Shown piece after piece: positions 27,152 to 35,941 of a DNA stretch of 64,000 bases; positions within the stretch are counted from its first letter, which is position 1; every line of letters starts with the position of its first letter. Position numbers and translations under genes: made by a program. Under the pieces are notes generated by a model that was not told the DNA's origin, ran no database searches, and was given only the letters and a program-made list of their open reading frames with translations. The stretch is taken from positions 1,798,001-1,862,000 of the forward strand of contig NZ_CP021235.1 of the NCBI RefSeq assembly GCF_003585765.1, written 5' to 3'. This DNA is from Pontibacter actiniarum (GTDB taxonomy: Bacteria > Bacteroidota > Bacteroidia > Cytophagales > Hymenobacteraceae).

Positions 27152-28026
27152 GCGGGGAGCGCTAGCTGCTCCACCACGACGGCTGGCCCGCCTGCTTTCA
27201 GTGCAGCGATGCTTCCGTTTGCATCAACCGTAAGATACACCTCCAGCTGGCTAGGCGACGGCGGCTGCATAAGATAGCCCTGGTGGATCAGAAACTCTGT
27301 TTTATTGTATTGCAGCGCGTCGCGGAGATAGCAAGCCAGCGGGCCGGCGGCCATTCCGGTGGCTGACTCTTCAGGTATGCCATAGCGTGGTGCGAACATT
27401 CGCGTAGTGGCATCGGCAGCGCCTGTGGCCGTAGTGAAGACGTAGTAGCCCACCAGATCCAAGGCCTCCGAAACCCGGGCCAGCATCTCCTGAACAGGCT
27501 CCAACTGCCTCAGCACCCCCTCATCCCGCACCTGCACCAGTAAAAACCACACGCCCGTATGGGCCAGCACAGGTTCCACCAGTAACTCCTGCCCCGACTC
27601 CAGACCCAGCGAGGCCGCCACATCCGCTACGGAAACACTGGTCTCGGACAAAGCCTTGTACCGAGGCGCCAGTTGCGCCTGGTACACCTTTCCTTCTTTC
27701 AGTTCAATGTTACGCGGCCCCTCCACCGACTCCTTTACCGCAGCGGGGCCATTCACCAGCCCTTTTTGAGATAACAGGCCAAAAGTCGCCACCGTAGCGT
27801 GTCCGCAGTGCGGTATCTGGCGGTTTGGCGTAAAGAACTCCACCTTCGCATCCCCTATGTCAGAGTTAGACACGAAGGCTGTTTCAGAGAGCCCCAGGCT
27901 GGCAGCAATTCGCTGTTTCTCGTGCTGAGCCAGTGAGTCTGCATAAAGAACCACTCCAGCGGCGTTTCCGCCGGCAGGTGTCTGCGTGAAGGCTTTCACT
28001 AGGTATAATTCGGGCTGTACGGGCAT
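27148..28026 (-). CDS. PhzF-family isomerase
   Basis: I take the ATG at 28026 (MPVQPELYLVKAFTQTPAGGNAAGVVL), giving 292 residues, typical for the family. The longer frame to 28227 runs into the divergent gene. The N-terminal AFTxxPAGGNAAGVV, the catalytic Glu in LGLSETAFV and the GHATVAT loop (CGHATVATF) are present. The family performs diaminopimelate-epimerase-like isomerisations. The natural substrate is unknown and phenazine synthesis is not implied. Confidence 0.87.
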   Translation of the reverse strand: MPVQPELYLVKAFTQTPAGGNAAGVVLYADSLAQHEKQRIAASLGLSETAFVSNSDIGDAKVEFFTPNRQIPHCGHATVATFGLLSQKGLVNGPAAVKESVEGPRNIELKEGKVYQAQLAPRYKALSETSVSVADVAASLGLESGQELLVEPVLAHTGVWFLLVQVRDEGVLRQLEPVQEMLARVSEALDLVGYYVFTTATGAADATTRMFAPRYGIPEESATGMAAGPLACYLRDALQYNKTEFLIHQGYLMQPPSPSQLEVYLTVDANGSIAALKAGGPAVVVEQLALPA

Positions 28027-28131
28027 TGTTGCTGTATCATTAGTAGGTAAGCGGCAAATTAGCTGAAAAGAAGTATAAAAACGTATGAACCCAGTAACAC
28101 TTTCAACAACTGCTAAAAACAGAAAGGCACT

Positions 28132-28725
28132 ATGGATGACACGCATATGGGGATAGACTTTGGCGCCAAGCTGGCGGGCACCACGGCGGTGGCAATGGTA
28201 CGCGACGGTGCACTGCGCCTGTGGCAAAGCGAAAAGGGGAAGGACGCGGACAGCTGGCTGCTTTACTTGATTGCCGAACTACAGCCAAAGGTCATCTTCC
28301 TGGATGCGCCGCTCTCCTTACCGAAGGTCTATGCCCGGGAGGCTTTTACCACCGCCTCTGACTTCTTCTACCGCCAGGCAGACCGTGAGGTACAGGCTAT
28401 GTCGCCGATGTTTATCGGGGGGCTTACCGCTCGTGCCATAAAGCTGCGCACCCAGCTCGCTGCGCAAGGCATTGCCGTGCTGGAAACCTATCCTTCGCAG
28501 GCCAACAGGCTCTTGTTTCCGCACCTGCAGGGCTACAAAAAAAGCCTTGCAGCACTCCCCACCTATGCGGGTGCGCTGCAAGGCCTTCTTAGCTGTCCTT
28601 TACCCATCCCTCCGGCAAACTGGCACCAAGTGGATGCAATACTAGCATGGAATTCAAGCTATAGGCATCTTCACCATCAAGCTATACTTTATGGTGATCC
28701 GAAGGAGGGTGTGGTGATCGTTTAG
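28132..28725 (+). CDS. DUF429-like predicted nuclease-fold protein
   Basis: The 197-residue protein starts GIDFGAKLAGTTAVA, an RNase H-fold-type opening with an Asp followed by Gly-rich loops, then VIFLDAPLSLP (second acidic strand) and RAIKLRTQL...VLETYPSQANRLLFP. This matches DUF429, predicted RNase H-like proteins. The gene is divergent from the PhzF gene and overlaps the next, opposite, gene by 4 bases at its stop. Confidence 0.72.
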   Translation: MDDTHMGIDFGAKLAGTTAVAMVRDGALRLWQSEKGKDADSWLLYLIAELQPKVIFLDAPLSLPKVYAREAFTTASDFFYRQADREVQAMSPMFIGGLTARAIKLRTQLAAQGIAVLETYPSQANRLLFPHLQGYKKSLAALPTYAGALQGLLSCPLPIPPANWHQVDAILAWNSSYRHLHHQAILYGDPKEGVVIV

Positions 28726-29330
28726 TTATTATCGGTGACATCAGCAGCTGTCTCCAGCGTGCGGAACTCCATCTGCAGTGCCTTGATCTTGACTTCCGTA
28801 TCGGTCGGAATGTCTCCGTTGATCTCGCTCTTGCGCTGGTTCAGCTCCTCTAGCACCCGCTTCGCCATTTCCCAATCCTGGTCGTTCCAGCTGTCGCTTT
28901 TGGCCCGCACATTCTCCATAAAGGTGATATAGGCCTCGCGCACGTTGCTTTCGTTGATGGTGGCGAAATCCGCCCAGCGGTCCAGCAGGCCCCGCTCCCA
29001 TTCCGCCAACCCAGGCTCATCCAGGTTACGCTGAAACTCCTCGTCGGCTGATTGGAACTCCTGCTTCAGGTTCTGATAGTCCTGCTTGAGCTCTTGTGAA
29101 AACTGGTCTTCCTTCTGGTCCAGTTCCTGCGTGCGCATCTTAAAATCGGCACGGGCACGCTCCCAGTCTTCCTCAGTACGGTCGGCTATATTTGAAGTCG
29201 TGTTACTGACCCACGTTCTGAAATCTGCCAGTTCGTCCTCCAGTTGCTGCTCTTTTGTGGCAGAGCAACTGCTGGCCAGAAAGCAAAGGCACAATAGCAT
29301 AGCCGCTACTATTTCAGTTGTTTTTCTCAT
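28722..29330 (-). CDS. Coiled-coil lipoprotein (DUF6565-like)
   Basis: The ATG at 29330 gives 202 residues beginning MRKTTEIVAAMLLCLCFLAS and ending the signal at SSC. The rest is almost all charged helix (ELADFRTWV, DRTEEDWERARADFKM, ELDQKEDQFSQELKQDYQNLKQEF) with repeated W-containing segments. It resembles the gene at 52579 in layout and composition, so the two may be paralogues. The role is unknown. It is likely anchored in an envelope membrane. The DUF number is from memory. Confidence 0.6.
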   Translation of the reverse strand: MRKTTEIVAAMLLCLCFLASSCSATKEQQLEDELADFRTWVSNTTSNIADRTEEDWERARADFKMRTQELDQKEDQFSQELKQDYQNLKQEFQSADEEFQRNLDEPGLAEWERGLLDRWADFATINESNVREAYITFMENVRAKSDSWNDQDWEMAKRVLEELNQRKSEINGDIPTDTEVKIKALQMEFRTLETAADVTDNN

Positions 29331-29666
29331 AGTGATTGTTAGTTTTTGATACATCAGCTCCTAGATACGGAACGGGTGCCAATAAGATATTTCGCGTGTA
29401 TCACCGCAGAAAGCAAACCTTAGATGCGCCTCCCTTACCCAAACATTAATCACCTGTACACAAACCACTTAACCTATGCTAACTAAATAAAAAGGCCACA
29501 CGTACACAAAGTAACAGCAACACATGTTACTGTTATTTATTTGCATAGTTATACATACTGATGATTCAGTAACAAGATACGCCGCCGGAAGGCCAAAACT
29601 GCAGTAGCTTATACTTCGAGTATGCATTAACACCGCACAAGTGAAGTATAAGCTATTTTTTGGCAC
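29331..29666. other. AT-rich intergenic region with two hairpins
   Basis: No supported ORF is present. AGTAACA (29510-29516) and TGTTACT (29525-29531) form a short stem, and a terminator-like hairpin lies at 29605-29661. A small RNA on the plus strand could end there, but I see no matching promoter. Confidence 0.4.
29605..29661 (+). terminator. Terminator-like hairpin built from AAGTATA words
   Basis: TAGCTTATACTTC (29605-29617) pairs perfectly with GAAGTATAAGCTA (29643-29655) and six T residues follow. The T run points to the plus strand, where no annotated gene lies just upstream. On the minus strand it would serve the gene ending at 29667 with only a weak U tract. Confidence 0.55.
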
Positions 29667-30128
29667 TTACGGAGCAGCCTCCAGCACCAGGTACTGCCCC
29701 TGCAACCGGCTTTGCTGCAACACCAGCTGGTCAGGAGTAAGCTCCTGAACCTGCCATCGGTACAGCATCATATGGGGCATAGGTCGCCCGTCCACCCGTG
29801 TTGTCTGCATCCCGATCAGGCCCCTCTCCGCCTCCAGCGTCCACGTCCCCTCTTCCACCGACGCTATCCCGTTCACCGCGTTTGGCACTTGGCTTATGCG
29901 GCTGAGCCGGTACGTTCCGTCTGCACGAAAGGCCAGCCGCATCTCTTCAACCGGCAGCACCGGCTCCAGCTTACCCTCCTGCTGCCGCAGTGTTTCGCGC
30001 AGCACCCAGGTCTTCGCAAGCAGCGAGGCTGAGTCGGCCTGCAGCAAGGCTGCTGAAGGTAAAATAGCGGTAACCTTTGGGGCTGGAACCGCAGTAAGAG
30101 TCAGAATCAAGAGTAGTGTGGACAACAT
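29667..30128 (-). CDS. Small exported protein, unknown
   Basis: The 153-residue protein has an N-terminal signal-like segment (MLSTLLLILTLTAVPAP) and a beta-rich body (TWVLRETLRQQEG, MRLAFRADGTYRLSRI, EGTWTLEAERGLIGMQ, DQLVLQQSRLQGQYLVLE). It looks like a lipocalin-like domain of the type seen at 20562 and 11874, but I recognise no named family. It is divergent from the guanine deaminase gene across about 75 bases. Confidence 0.55.
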   Translation of the reverse strand: MLSTLLLILTLTAVPAPKVTAILPSAALLQADSASLLAKTWVLRETLRQQEGKLEPVLPVEEMRLAFRADGTYRLSRISQVPNAVNGIASVEEGTWTLEAERGLIGMQTTRVDGRPMPHMMLYRWQVQELTPDQLVLQQSRLQGQYLVLEAAP

Positions 30129-30202
30129 AGCTGAAGTATCATTGAACCATAGCTATACTTTACGCATATTCAACTATTTAGATATTTATCTTGCAAGAAA
30201 CA

Positions 30203-30688
30203 ATGGAACCGCAAAAAGAGCAGCAGCAGGCGTTTATGAGGGAGGCCATCCGCCTTTCGCTAGAGAAAATGCAGGAGGGCCACGGAGGGCCTTTTGGCGC
30301 AGTGGTAGTCCGCGACGGAGAGGTGATAGCACGCGGCTTTAACAATGTGCTGGCCAGCCACGACCCCACCGCCCACGCCGAGGTGGACGCCATCCGGAAG
30401 GCCTCGCAGGTGCTTGGCACCCACGACCTGTCCAGCTGCTCCATCTACACCAGCTGTGAACCCTGCCCCATGTGCCTGGGGGCTATCTACTGGGCCCGGC
30501 TGCAGAAGATATACTATGGCAACACCCACCAGGATGCCGCCCGCATTGGCTTTGACGACGCCTTTATTTACGAAGAGCTGGAGAAACCCACAGAAGCGCG
30601 CCGGATTCCGGCAGAGCAACTACTCCCGCAGGAGGCGAAGAAAGCCTTTGACGCATGGGCCGCAAAAGAAAACAGAGGGCACTATTAA
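30203..30688 (+). CDS. guaD: Guanine deaminase (cytidine-deaminase-like fold)
   Basis: The ATG at 30203 gives 161 residues. The TTG at 30191 is also in frame. The zinc site is HAE (PTAHAEVDAIRKA) with PCPMC (SCEPCPMCLGAIYWARL). The segments GGPFGAVVV, NNVLASHDPTAHAEV and GFDDAFIYEEL closely match the Bacillus subtilis GuaD type, which deaminates guanine to xanthine in purine salvage. A general nucleoside or tRNA adenosine deaminase is the alternative, but the FDDAFIY C-terminal region favours guanine. Confidence 0.86.
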   Translation: MEPQKEQQQAFMREAIRLSLEKMQEGHGGPFGAVVVRDGEVIARGFNNVLASHDPTAHAEVDAIRKASQVLGTHDLSSCSIYTSCEPCPMCLGAIYWARLQKIYYGNTHQDAARIGFDDAFIYEELEKPTEARRIPAEQLLPQEAKKAFDAWAAKENRGHY

Positions 30689-30815
30689 AGCTTTTTGCAA
30701 CAGGTGGTATTGGTAAAAAAAGTACAATAATCTATATTGCACTGCTTTTACAGGTATCGGAGGCTTGGTTCATCCTTCGCCCCGGCTGTAAAGGTTTTCC
30801 CGCTTACACACTTCT

Positions 30816-32330
30816 ATGAAGCTCGTTACCAAAATTTACCTGGCCTTTGGCTTTATCATGCTAGTCTTAACATTTGTCACGGCCTCTTTTATGCTTCAGT
30901 CCTCCATAGTAAAAGAGGATGTTACCCATGCCATAGATTCAGCCGAAATACTCCGCCTCTCCGAGGTGATTGAAAAGGCCATCATCGACGCAGAAACGGG
31001 TGTGCGGGGTTTCCAGATTTCAGATAACGAAGCTTTCCTGGAGCCATTCTACAAGGGGCAGCGTGACTATGAGGCAACCTATCCCCAACTCATGGCGCTC
31101 GTGCGGACCCAGACCCAAGTCGAAAGGCTGACAGCGATCGACACGACCTTCGACCACTGGCTCAACAGTTTTGCCTACCAGGCTATCGAGCTGCAGCGGC
31201 AAGCACTGCTGTCGCGGGAAGGAGATGCCGCTTATGAGGCTTTCCGTGTAAATGTGGTGCGGGCGGGCATCGGGCGGAAGATCATGGACAACGTACGGGA
31301 GCAAATAGCTACCTTTGAGAAACAGGAGACCTACCTGAAGGAAGCCCGGATGAAGGAAATGAACAGCTCGCTGCGCTTAACCGAGAACCTATCCATCGCC
31401 CTGACCGTCGTCTGCCTCATTGTGGGGTTCTTCATCATTCAGGTGCTGGTAAAGGCAATCCGGCAGCGCTTGCTGACGATGGCCAACATGGCATCTGAGA
31501 TTTCTGAAGGGGACTTCAGCGTTAGAATCCAGGATGAGCGCAACGACGAGATCTCTATCGTTTCGAGCTCGCTGAACGTAATGGCGCAGCACCTGGAGAC
31601 AAGCTTCAACAACCTAAAGAAGACAAACAGCGAACTGGACCAGTTTGCCTACGTGGTATCGCACGACCTGAAAGCGCCCCTGCGTGCCATCAACAGCCTG
31701 GCCGAGTGGATTGAGGAGGACCTGGGCACGGACCTGGAGCCTGACGTGCTGCGCAACCTGGAACTGATGCGCGGGCGCGTGCTCCGTATGGAAAACCTCA
31801 TCAACGGCATCCTGGATTACTCCCGCATCGGGCGGCAGGAGTTGCCCAAGCAGCACTTCTCCACTTTCCAGCTGGTTTCGGAGCTGGTGGATTCGCTTGC
31901 CCCTGCCAGCCATGTGCAGGTCAACATTTCAGACTCGCTGCCAGCGCTCACGGCTGAGCACATCCTGCTGCAGCAGGTGTTCGCCAACCTGATCAGCAAC
32001 GCCATTAAGTATAACGATAAGCCTCACCCGGAAGTAACCATCGGTGGCCGTGCCTTGGCTGACCGCTACGAGTTCTGGGTGGAGGATAACGGCCCCGGCA
32101 TCGCGCGGGAGTATCACCAGAAGATCTTCGGCATCTTTCAGACCATGGAAGCCCGCGACACCAAAGAGAGCACAGGCGTTGGCCTGGCCATTGTAAAAAA
32201 GATCTTGGATGAGAAAGGCGGCAGTGTCCGGGTAGAGTCCGGGGAAGGGACAGGAAGCCGGTTTGTGTTTACCTGGCCAAAAGAAACCCAGCAGTTAAAG
32301 ACCAAAGCCCCGCAGGCCTTGCCAGTTTAA
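30816..32330 (+). CDS. CHASE3-HAMP sensor histidine kinase
   Basis: The 504-residue membrane kinase has a first helix at about 7-28, a periplasmic CHASE3 domain (about 37-180; KAIIDAETGVRGFQISDNE), a second helix at about 192-214, HAMP (about 215-268; IQDERNDEISIVSSSLNVMA), a HisKA domain with the phospho-accepting His283 in VVSHDLKAPLRA, and a HATPase domain with N box LISNAIKYND, DNGPGIA and GVGLAIVKKI. CHASE3 senses unknown extracellular cues. It opens a four-gene signalling operon, and the next gene resembles its catalytic half. Confidence 0.92.
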   Translation: MKLVTKIYLAFGFIMLVLTFVTASFMLQSSIVKEDVTHAIDSAEILRLSEVIEKAIIDAETGVRGFQISDNEAFLEPFYKGQRDYEATYPQLMALVRTQTQVERLTAIDTTFDHWLNSFAYQAIELQRQALLSREGDAAYEAFRVNVVRAGIGRKIMDNVREQIATFEKQETYLKEARMKEMNSSLRLTENLSIALTVVCLIVGFFIIQVLVKAIRQRLLTMANMASEISEGDFSVRIQDERNDEISIVSSSLNVMAQHLETSFNNLKKTNSELDQFAYVVSHDLKAPLRAINSLAEWIEEDLGTDLEPDVLRNLELMRGRVLRMENLINGILDYSRIGRQELPKQHFSTFQLVSELVDSLAPASHVQVNISDSLPALTAEHILLQQVFANLISNAIKYNDKPHPEVTIGGRALADRYEFWVEDNGPGIAREYHQKIFGIFQTMEARDTKESTGVGLAIVKKILDEKGGSVRVESGEGTGSRFVFTWPKETQQLKTKAPQALPV

Positions 32331-32347
32331 AAGAACACCCTATTCAT

Positions 32348-33085
32348 ATGGAACACCAGCCCCTCTCCTGCCCTGAGCAGCTCGCACAGCTACAGAAAGA
32401 GTTTGACGAGTTTGCCTACATTGTCTCCCACGATCTAAAGGCCCCCGTACGCGCCATTTCTAACCTCTCCAGCTGGATTGAGGAGGACCTGGGCTCGGAC
32501 CTGGCGCCGGATGTAAAACAGAACATTGACTTGCTGCGCAACCGCACCACCCGGATGGAGCGCATGATAGAGGCCCTGCTTCAGTACTCCCGCGTAACCC
32601 GCATGGAGCTGGAGGTGGTGGTAACGGACCTGACCCGCCTGCTACAGGAGCTGCAGGATGAGTTGCCGGCGCACGTGCAGCTCGAGCTTCCGACAAGCCT
32701 GCCGGTGCTGCTTACCTATAAGGCCAAACTGCGCCAGGTGCTACGCAGCCTGCTGCAAAACGCCGCCACCTTCACAGACAAGGACTACCCGACTATTGTG
32801 GTCCGTGTGCAGGAGCAGGCACAGCAGCTGGTGTTCGAGGTGGAGGACGACGGCTGCGGCATTCCGGAAGAGGCACTGGGCAGCGTGTTTAATCTCTTTT
32901 ACACTGTCTCACCCAAAGATTCGGTAGATACTATTGGGGCAGGCTTAGCTATTTCGAAAAAAATCGTCCAATTTGCGGGCGGCACCATCAAAGCGGAGAC
33001 AAACGCCCGTAAAGGCACCACCGTCCGCTTTACGTGGCCCAAAGTATCGGAACCGGACCAACAGGATTTACATTACCATGAATAA
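32348..33085 (+). CDS. Soluble sensor-less histidine kinase, paralogue of the upstream kinase core
   Basis: The 245-residue protein has only HisKA (His28 in IVSHDLKAPVRA) and HATPase domains (NAATF, DDGCGIP, GAGLAISKKI), with no membrane helix or input domain. Its sequence runs parallel to the catalytic core of the kinase ending 17 bases upstream (WIEEDLGSDLAPDV against WIEEDLGTDLEPDV), so it is a tandem duplication that lost the sensor. It may act as a phosphotransfer or cross-talk component with the Rcp-like receiver, whose start overlaps its stop. Confidence 0.88.
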   Translation: MEHQPLSCPEQLAQLQKEFDEFAYIVSHDLKAPVRAISNLSSWIEEDLGSDLAPDVKQNIDLLRNRTTRMERMIEALLQYSRVTRMELEVVVTDLTRLLQELQDELPAHVQLELPTSLPVLLTYKAKLRQVLRSLLQNAATFTDKDYPTIVVRVQEQAQQLVFEVEDDGCGIPEEALGSVFNLFYTVSPKDSVDTIGAGLAISKKIVQFAGGTIKAETNARKGTTVRFTWPKVSEPDQQDLHYHE

Positions 33086-33092
33086 TTATCAT

Positions 33093-33506
33093 ATGAGTGA
33101 AAAGCTAATCAACATCCTGCTCGTTGAGGACGATGAAGTAGATATTATGAACGTGCAGCGCGCCTTTAAGAAGAACACCATCACCAACCCCCTGTTTATT
33201 GCCCATAACGGGCAGGAGGCGCTGGAAATGCTGCGCGGTGGCCAGGTACCGTTTCCCCACATCATCATCCTGGACATTAACATGCCGAAAATGAACGGCA
33301 TCGAGTTCCTGCGCGAGCTGCGGTCGGATGAGAAGTTCAAGAGCGCCAGTGTTTTTGTCATGACCACCTCTAACCAGGACAGCGACAAGATTAACGCCTA
33401 CAACTTTAATGTGGCAGGCTATATATTAAAACCCCTCTCCTTCGAGAAGTTCATAGCCTCCGTCGCCACCCTGAACAATTACTGGAAGCTCTGCGAGCGG
33501 CCATAG
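33093..33506 (+). CDS. Rcp1-like single-domain response regulator
   Basis: The 137-residue receiver has acidic pocket residues in LLVEDDEVDIMNV, the phospho-acceptor Asp in ILDINMPKMNG, Thr in VMTTSN and Lys in GYILKPLSFEKF. Inserts typical of the cyanobacterial phytochrome partner Rcp1 are present (FPHIIILD, FNVAGYILKPL). The ATG at 33078, overlapping the kinase stop by 8 bases, is also possible. There is no output domain, so it probably relays phosphate within the operon. Confidence 0.88.
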   Translation: MSEKLINILLVEDDEVDIMNVQRAFKKNTITNPLFIAHNGQEALEMLRGGQVPFPHIIILDINMPKMNGIEFLRELRSDEKFKSASVFVMTTSNQDSDKINAYNFNVAGYILKPLSFEKFIASVATLNNYWKLCERP

Positions 33507-33515
33507 CTTCACCGT

Positions 33516-33529
33516 ACAAGTATACTTGT
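33516..33529. promoter_or_regulatory. 14-bp perfect palindrome before the hybrid kinase
   Basis: ACAAGTATACTTGT is a perfect palindrome made of overlapping AAGTATA and TATACTT words. It lies in the 39-base gap between the receiver and the hybrid kinase. Role unknown. Confidence 0.4.
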
Positions 33530-33545
33530 CTCTCTTTTACCCTTA

Positions 33546-35906
33546 GTGACCCTGAGCGCAGTGCAAACGTTTACCCAACTACAAGACGCCCTCCCGGAGC
33601 AATTAAGCATTCTGATCATCGACGATGACAAGGTAGATCAGATGGCCCTGATGCGATCGCTGCAGAAGTCCGGGCTAAGCACCCAGACCTACACCGCAAA
33701 TACCGCGCAGGCCGGTTTAAGGCTGTTGCTGGCGCAAACCTTCGACTGCATCTTTATCGACTTCATGCTGCCCGACATGGACGGCCTGGAGCTGATGGAG
33801 CACATCAGTAAACTAGAGTTGAGTGCCCCTGTTTTGGTGGTTACCTCCCACGGGGATGAAAGAATAGCCGCCCAGGCCATGCGGTTGGGCGCCGCAGACT
33901 ACCTGCCGAAAAGCATGCTGACGCCGCAGAACGTATCCCACAGCATACGCTCCGCCATCCGCCTCCGCAAAGCCGAACTAAAGCGCATGGAGTCGGAGCA
34001 GCGGCTGCGCGACACGCAGTACCAGCTCGACCTGATTATCTCTAACTCGCCGATGGCCTTCTACAGCACGAATGCTGCCGGAGAGGTGCTTTTTGCCCAA
34101 GGCCGTGCCTACGACCTGATCGGTGTAAAGCAGGAGGAGCTAATCGGGCGGCCCTACTATGAGCTGTTCCAGCACTACCCGCGCATCGTGAACCGCTTTA
34201 AGCGTGCGCTCAACGGGGAGACCATCCAGTCGGTAGACGAAACGAACGGCTACTTTCTGAAGGCCCACTACATACCGGTGTACGACGCGGCGGGCCGCAT
34301 GATGGGCGTCACCGGCTTTGCCCTGGATATTACCGAACGAATCCAGAACGAGCGCGAGCTGACACAGGCAAAGGAGGTAGCCGAAAAGTCTGTGCGCGTG
34401 AAGGAGCAGTTCCTGGCCAACATGAGCCACGAGATACGCACGCCCATGAACGGCATCATCGGTTTGACGAATGTGCTGCAGAAAACGCAGCTCAATGACG
34501 AGCAGCATAAATTCCTGAAGGCGATACAGACATCGGCCAACAACCTGATGCAGATCATAAACGACCTGCTGGACTTCTCGAAGATCACCTCGCAGCAATT
34601 CACCTTTGAGCACATTGCCTTCTGCCTGCCCGAGCTGGTGCAGGACATCGTGCTGCTGATGGAAACGCGCGCCTCAGAGCGGGGCAACAGGCTCTCGACC
34701 TATCTGGATGCCAGCGTTCCGCAGCAGTTGATAGGCGACCCGCTCCGCCTGAAGCAGGTGCTGCTGAACCTGGTGGGCAATGCCATCAAGTTTACAGACC
34801 AGGGCGAGATAAAGCTGCTTATCCACTCAATTGGCCAGAAAGACGAAAAGCTCATGCTGGAGTTCACGGTTGAGGACACCGGCATCGGTATTGCGGAGGA
34901 TAAGCTGCAGGTAATCTTCGAAAGCTTTAACCAAGGCAGCAACGACACGACCCGCAAGTATGGCGGCACCGGTCTGGGCCTCTCAATTTCGAAGCACCTG
35001 GTGGAGATGCAGGGCGGTACGATGGCCGTTCGGAGCCACCCGAAGGTGGGCAGCGCCTTCACCTTCTCCCTGCCCTTCGGCGTGCAGCAACCGCTTCCGG
35101 AACAGGCGCCGGAAAGCGAGGAGCAGCCTCTAAGCGAACCGGCAGGCGCTCTCGGGGAGCTGCGCATTCTGCTGGCCGAGGACAACGAGATTAACCAGCT
35201 GCTTATATATACAGTGCTGTCGGATTGGGGCGTTACCCTGGATACGGTGTTTAACGGGCTGGAGGCGCTCCAGCTTTTCGAGCAGCAGGAGTATGACCTC
35301 ATCCTGATGGACATGCAAATGCCGGAGATGGACGGGTATGAGGCCACGCGCCGTATCCGGGAAATGGATGGCCCAAAGGCCCGCACGCCCATTATCGCTC
35401 TCACGGCCCACGCCACAACAGGCGAGATCGAAAAGTGCCTGGCAGCCGGGGCCGACGCCTACGTATCGAAGCCATTTGAGCCGGAGTATCTCTACGACAC
35501 CATTTACAGGCTCACGCAGTGTAGCACAGCCATTGTTTTACCCTCAGATGCTGCCCCAGGTATAAACCTGGAGCCCCTGCTACGGCTGGTCAGCGACCGC
35601 AACGGCTTTCTGGCCGAACTCCTAACCCTTTGCCTGCACAACACCCTGCTGGCTGTGGAGCAGCTAAAGCACAGCCTCAAAAGCGGGGAGCTACAGCTGC
35701 TGCCCAACATTGTGGCAGACCTTTTTGACAGCGTGTCTGTTGTGGCCGCACAGCCGCTTCTGGGAAGGCTGAAAAGCCTGAAAGAAGCTATCAGCTGCCA
35801 GGATGCAGCACTGGTAGAAACCCTCGTGCTACAGGTTATCTCCGATTGCCAGGAAACGGTTGCGCTGCTGGAGAACGAGCGCATGCAGCTCTCGGCGCAG
35901 GTTTAA
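33546..35906 (+). CDS. Hybrid histidine kinase: REC-PAS-HisKA-HATPase-REC-degenerate Hpt
   Basis: The 786-residue cytoplasmic protein starts at a GTG. Domains in order: receiver 1 (about 20-135; Asp72 in FIDFMLPDMDG), PAS (about 160-265; ISNSPMAFYSTNAAGEVLF), HisKA with His295 in NMSHEIRTPMNG, HATPase (about 400-520; NLVGNAIKF, DTGIGIA, GTGLGLSI), receiver 2 (about 540-660; Asp589 in LMDMQMPEMDG) and a helical tail at about 680-780. The tail has the length and pattern of an Hpt domain, but the helix that should hold AHxLKG reads IVADLFDS and has no His. It closes the phosphorelay operon. Confidence 0.9.
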   Translation: MTLSAVQTFTQLQDALPEQLSILIIDDDKVDQMALMRSLQKSGLSTQTYTANTAQAGLRLLLAQTFDCIFIDFMLPDMDGLELMEHISKLELSAPVLVVTSHGDERIAAQAMRLGAADYLPKSMLTPQNVSHSIRSAIRLRKAELKRMESEQRLRDTQYQLDLIISNSPMAFYSTNAAGEVLFAQGRAYDLIGVKQEELIGRPYYELFQHYPRIVNRFKRALNGETIQSVDETNGYFLKAHYIPVYDAAGRMMGVTGFALDITERIQNERELTQAKEVAEKSVRVKEQFLANMSHEIRTPMNGIIGLTNVLQKTQLNDEQHKFLKAIQTSANNLMQIINDLLDFSKITSQQFTFEHIAFCLPELVQDIVLLMETRASERGNRLSTYLDASVPQQLIGDPLRLKQVLLNLVGNAIKFTDQGEIKLLIHSIGQKDEKLMLEFTVEDTGIGIAEDKLQVIFESFNQGSNDTTRKYGGTGLGLSISKHLVEMQGGTMAVRSHPKVGSAFTFSLPFGVQQPLPEQAPESEEQPLSEPAGALGELRILLAEDNEINQLLIYTVLSDWGVTLDTVFNGLEALQLFEQQEYDLILMDMQMPEMDGYEATRRIREMDGPKARTPIIALTAHATTGEIEKCLAAGADAYVSKPFEPEYLYDTIYRLTQCSTAIVLPSDAAPGINLEPLLRLVSDRNGFLAELLTLCLHNTLLAVEQLKHSLKSGELQLLPNIVADLFDSVSVVAAQPLLGRLKSLKEAISCQDAALVETLVLQVISDCQETVALLENERMQLSAQV

Positions 35907-35941
35907 ACGGCCCTCGCTCAACAACCTGCCGGTAAGGGCAA

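Noticed and set aside
28027..28227. N-terminal extension of the PhzF-like protein
   Set aside because: The extension would overlap the divergent DUF429-like gene by 96 bases and is unlike the family. The ATG at 28026 gives the normal start.
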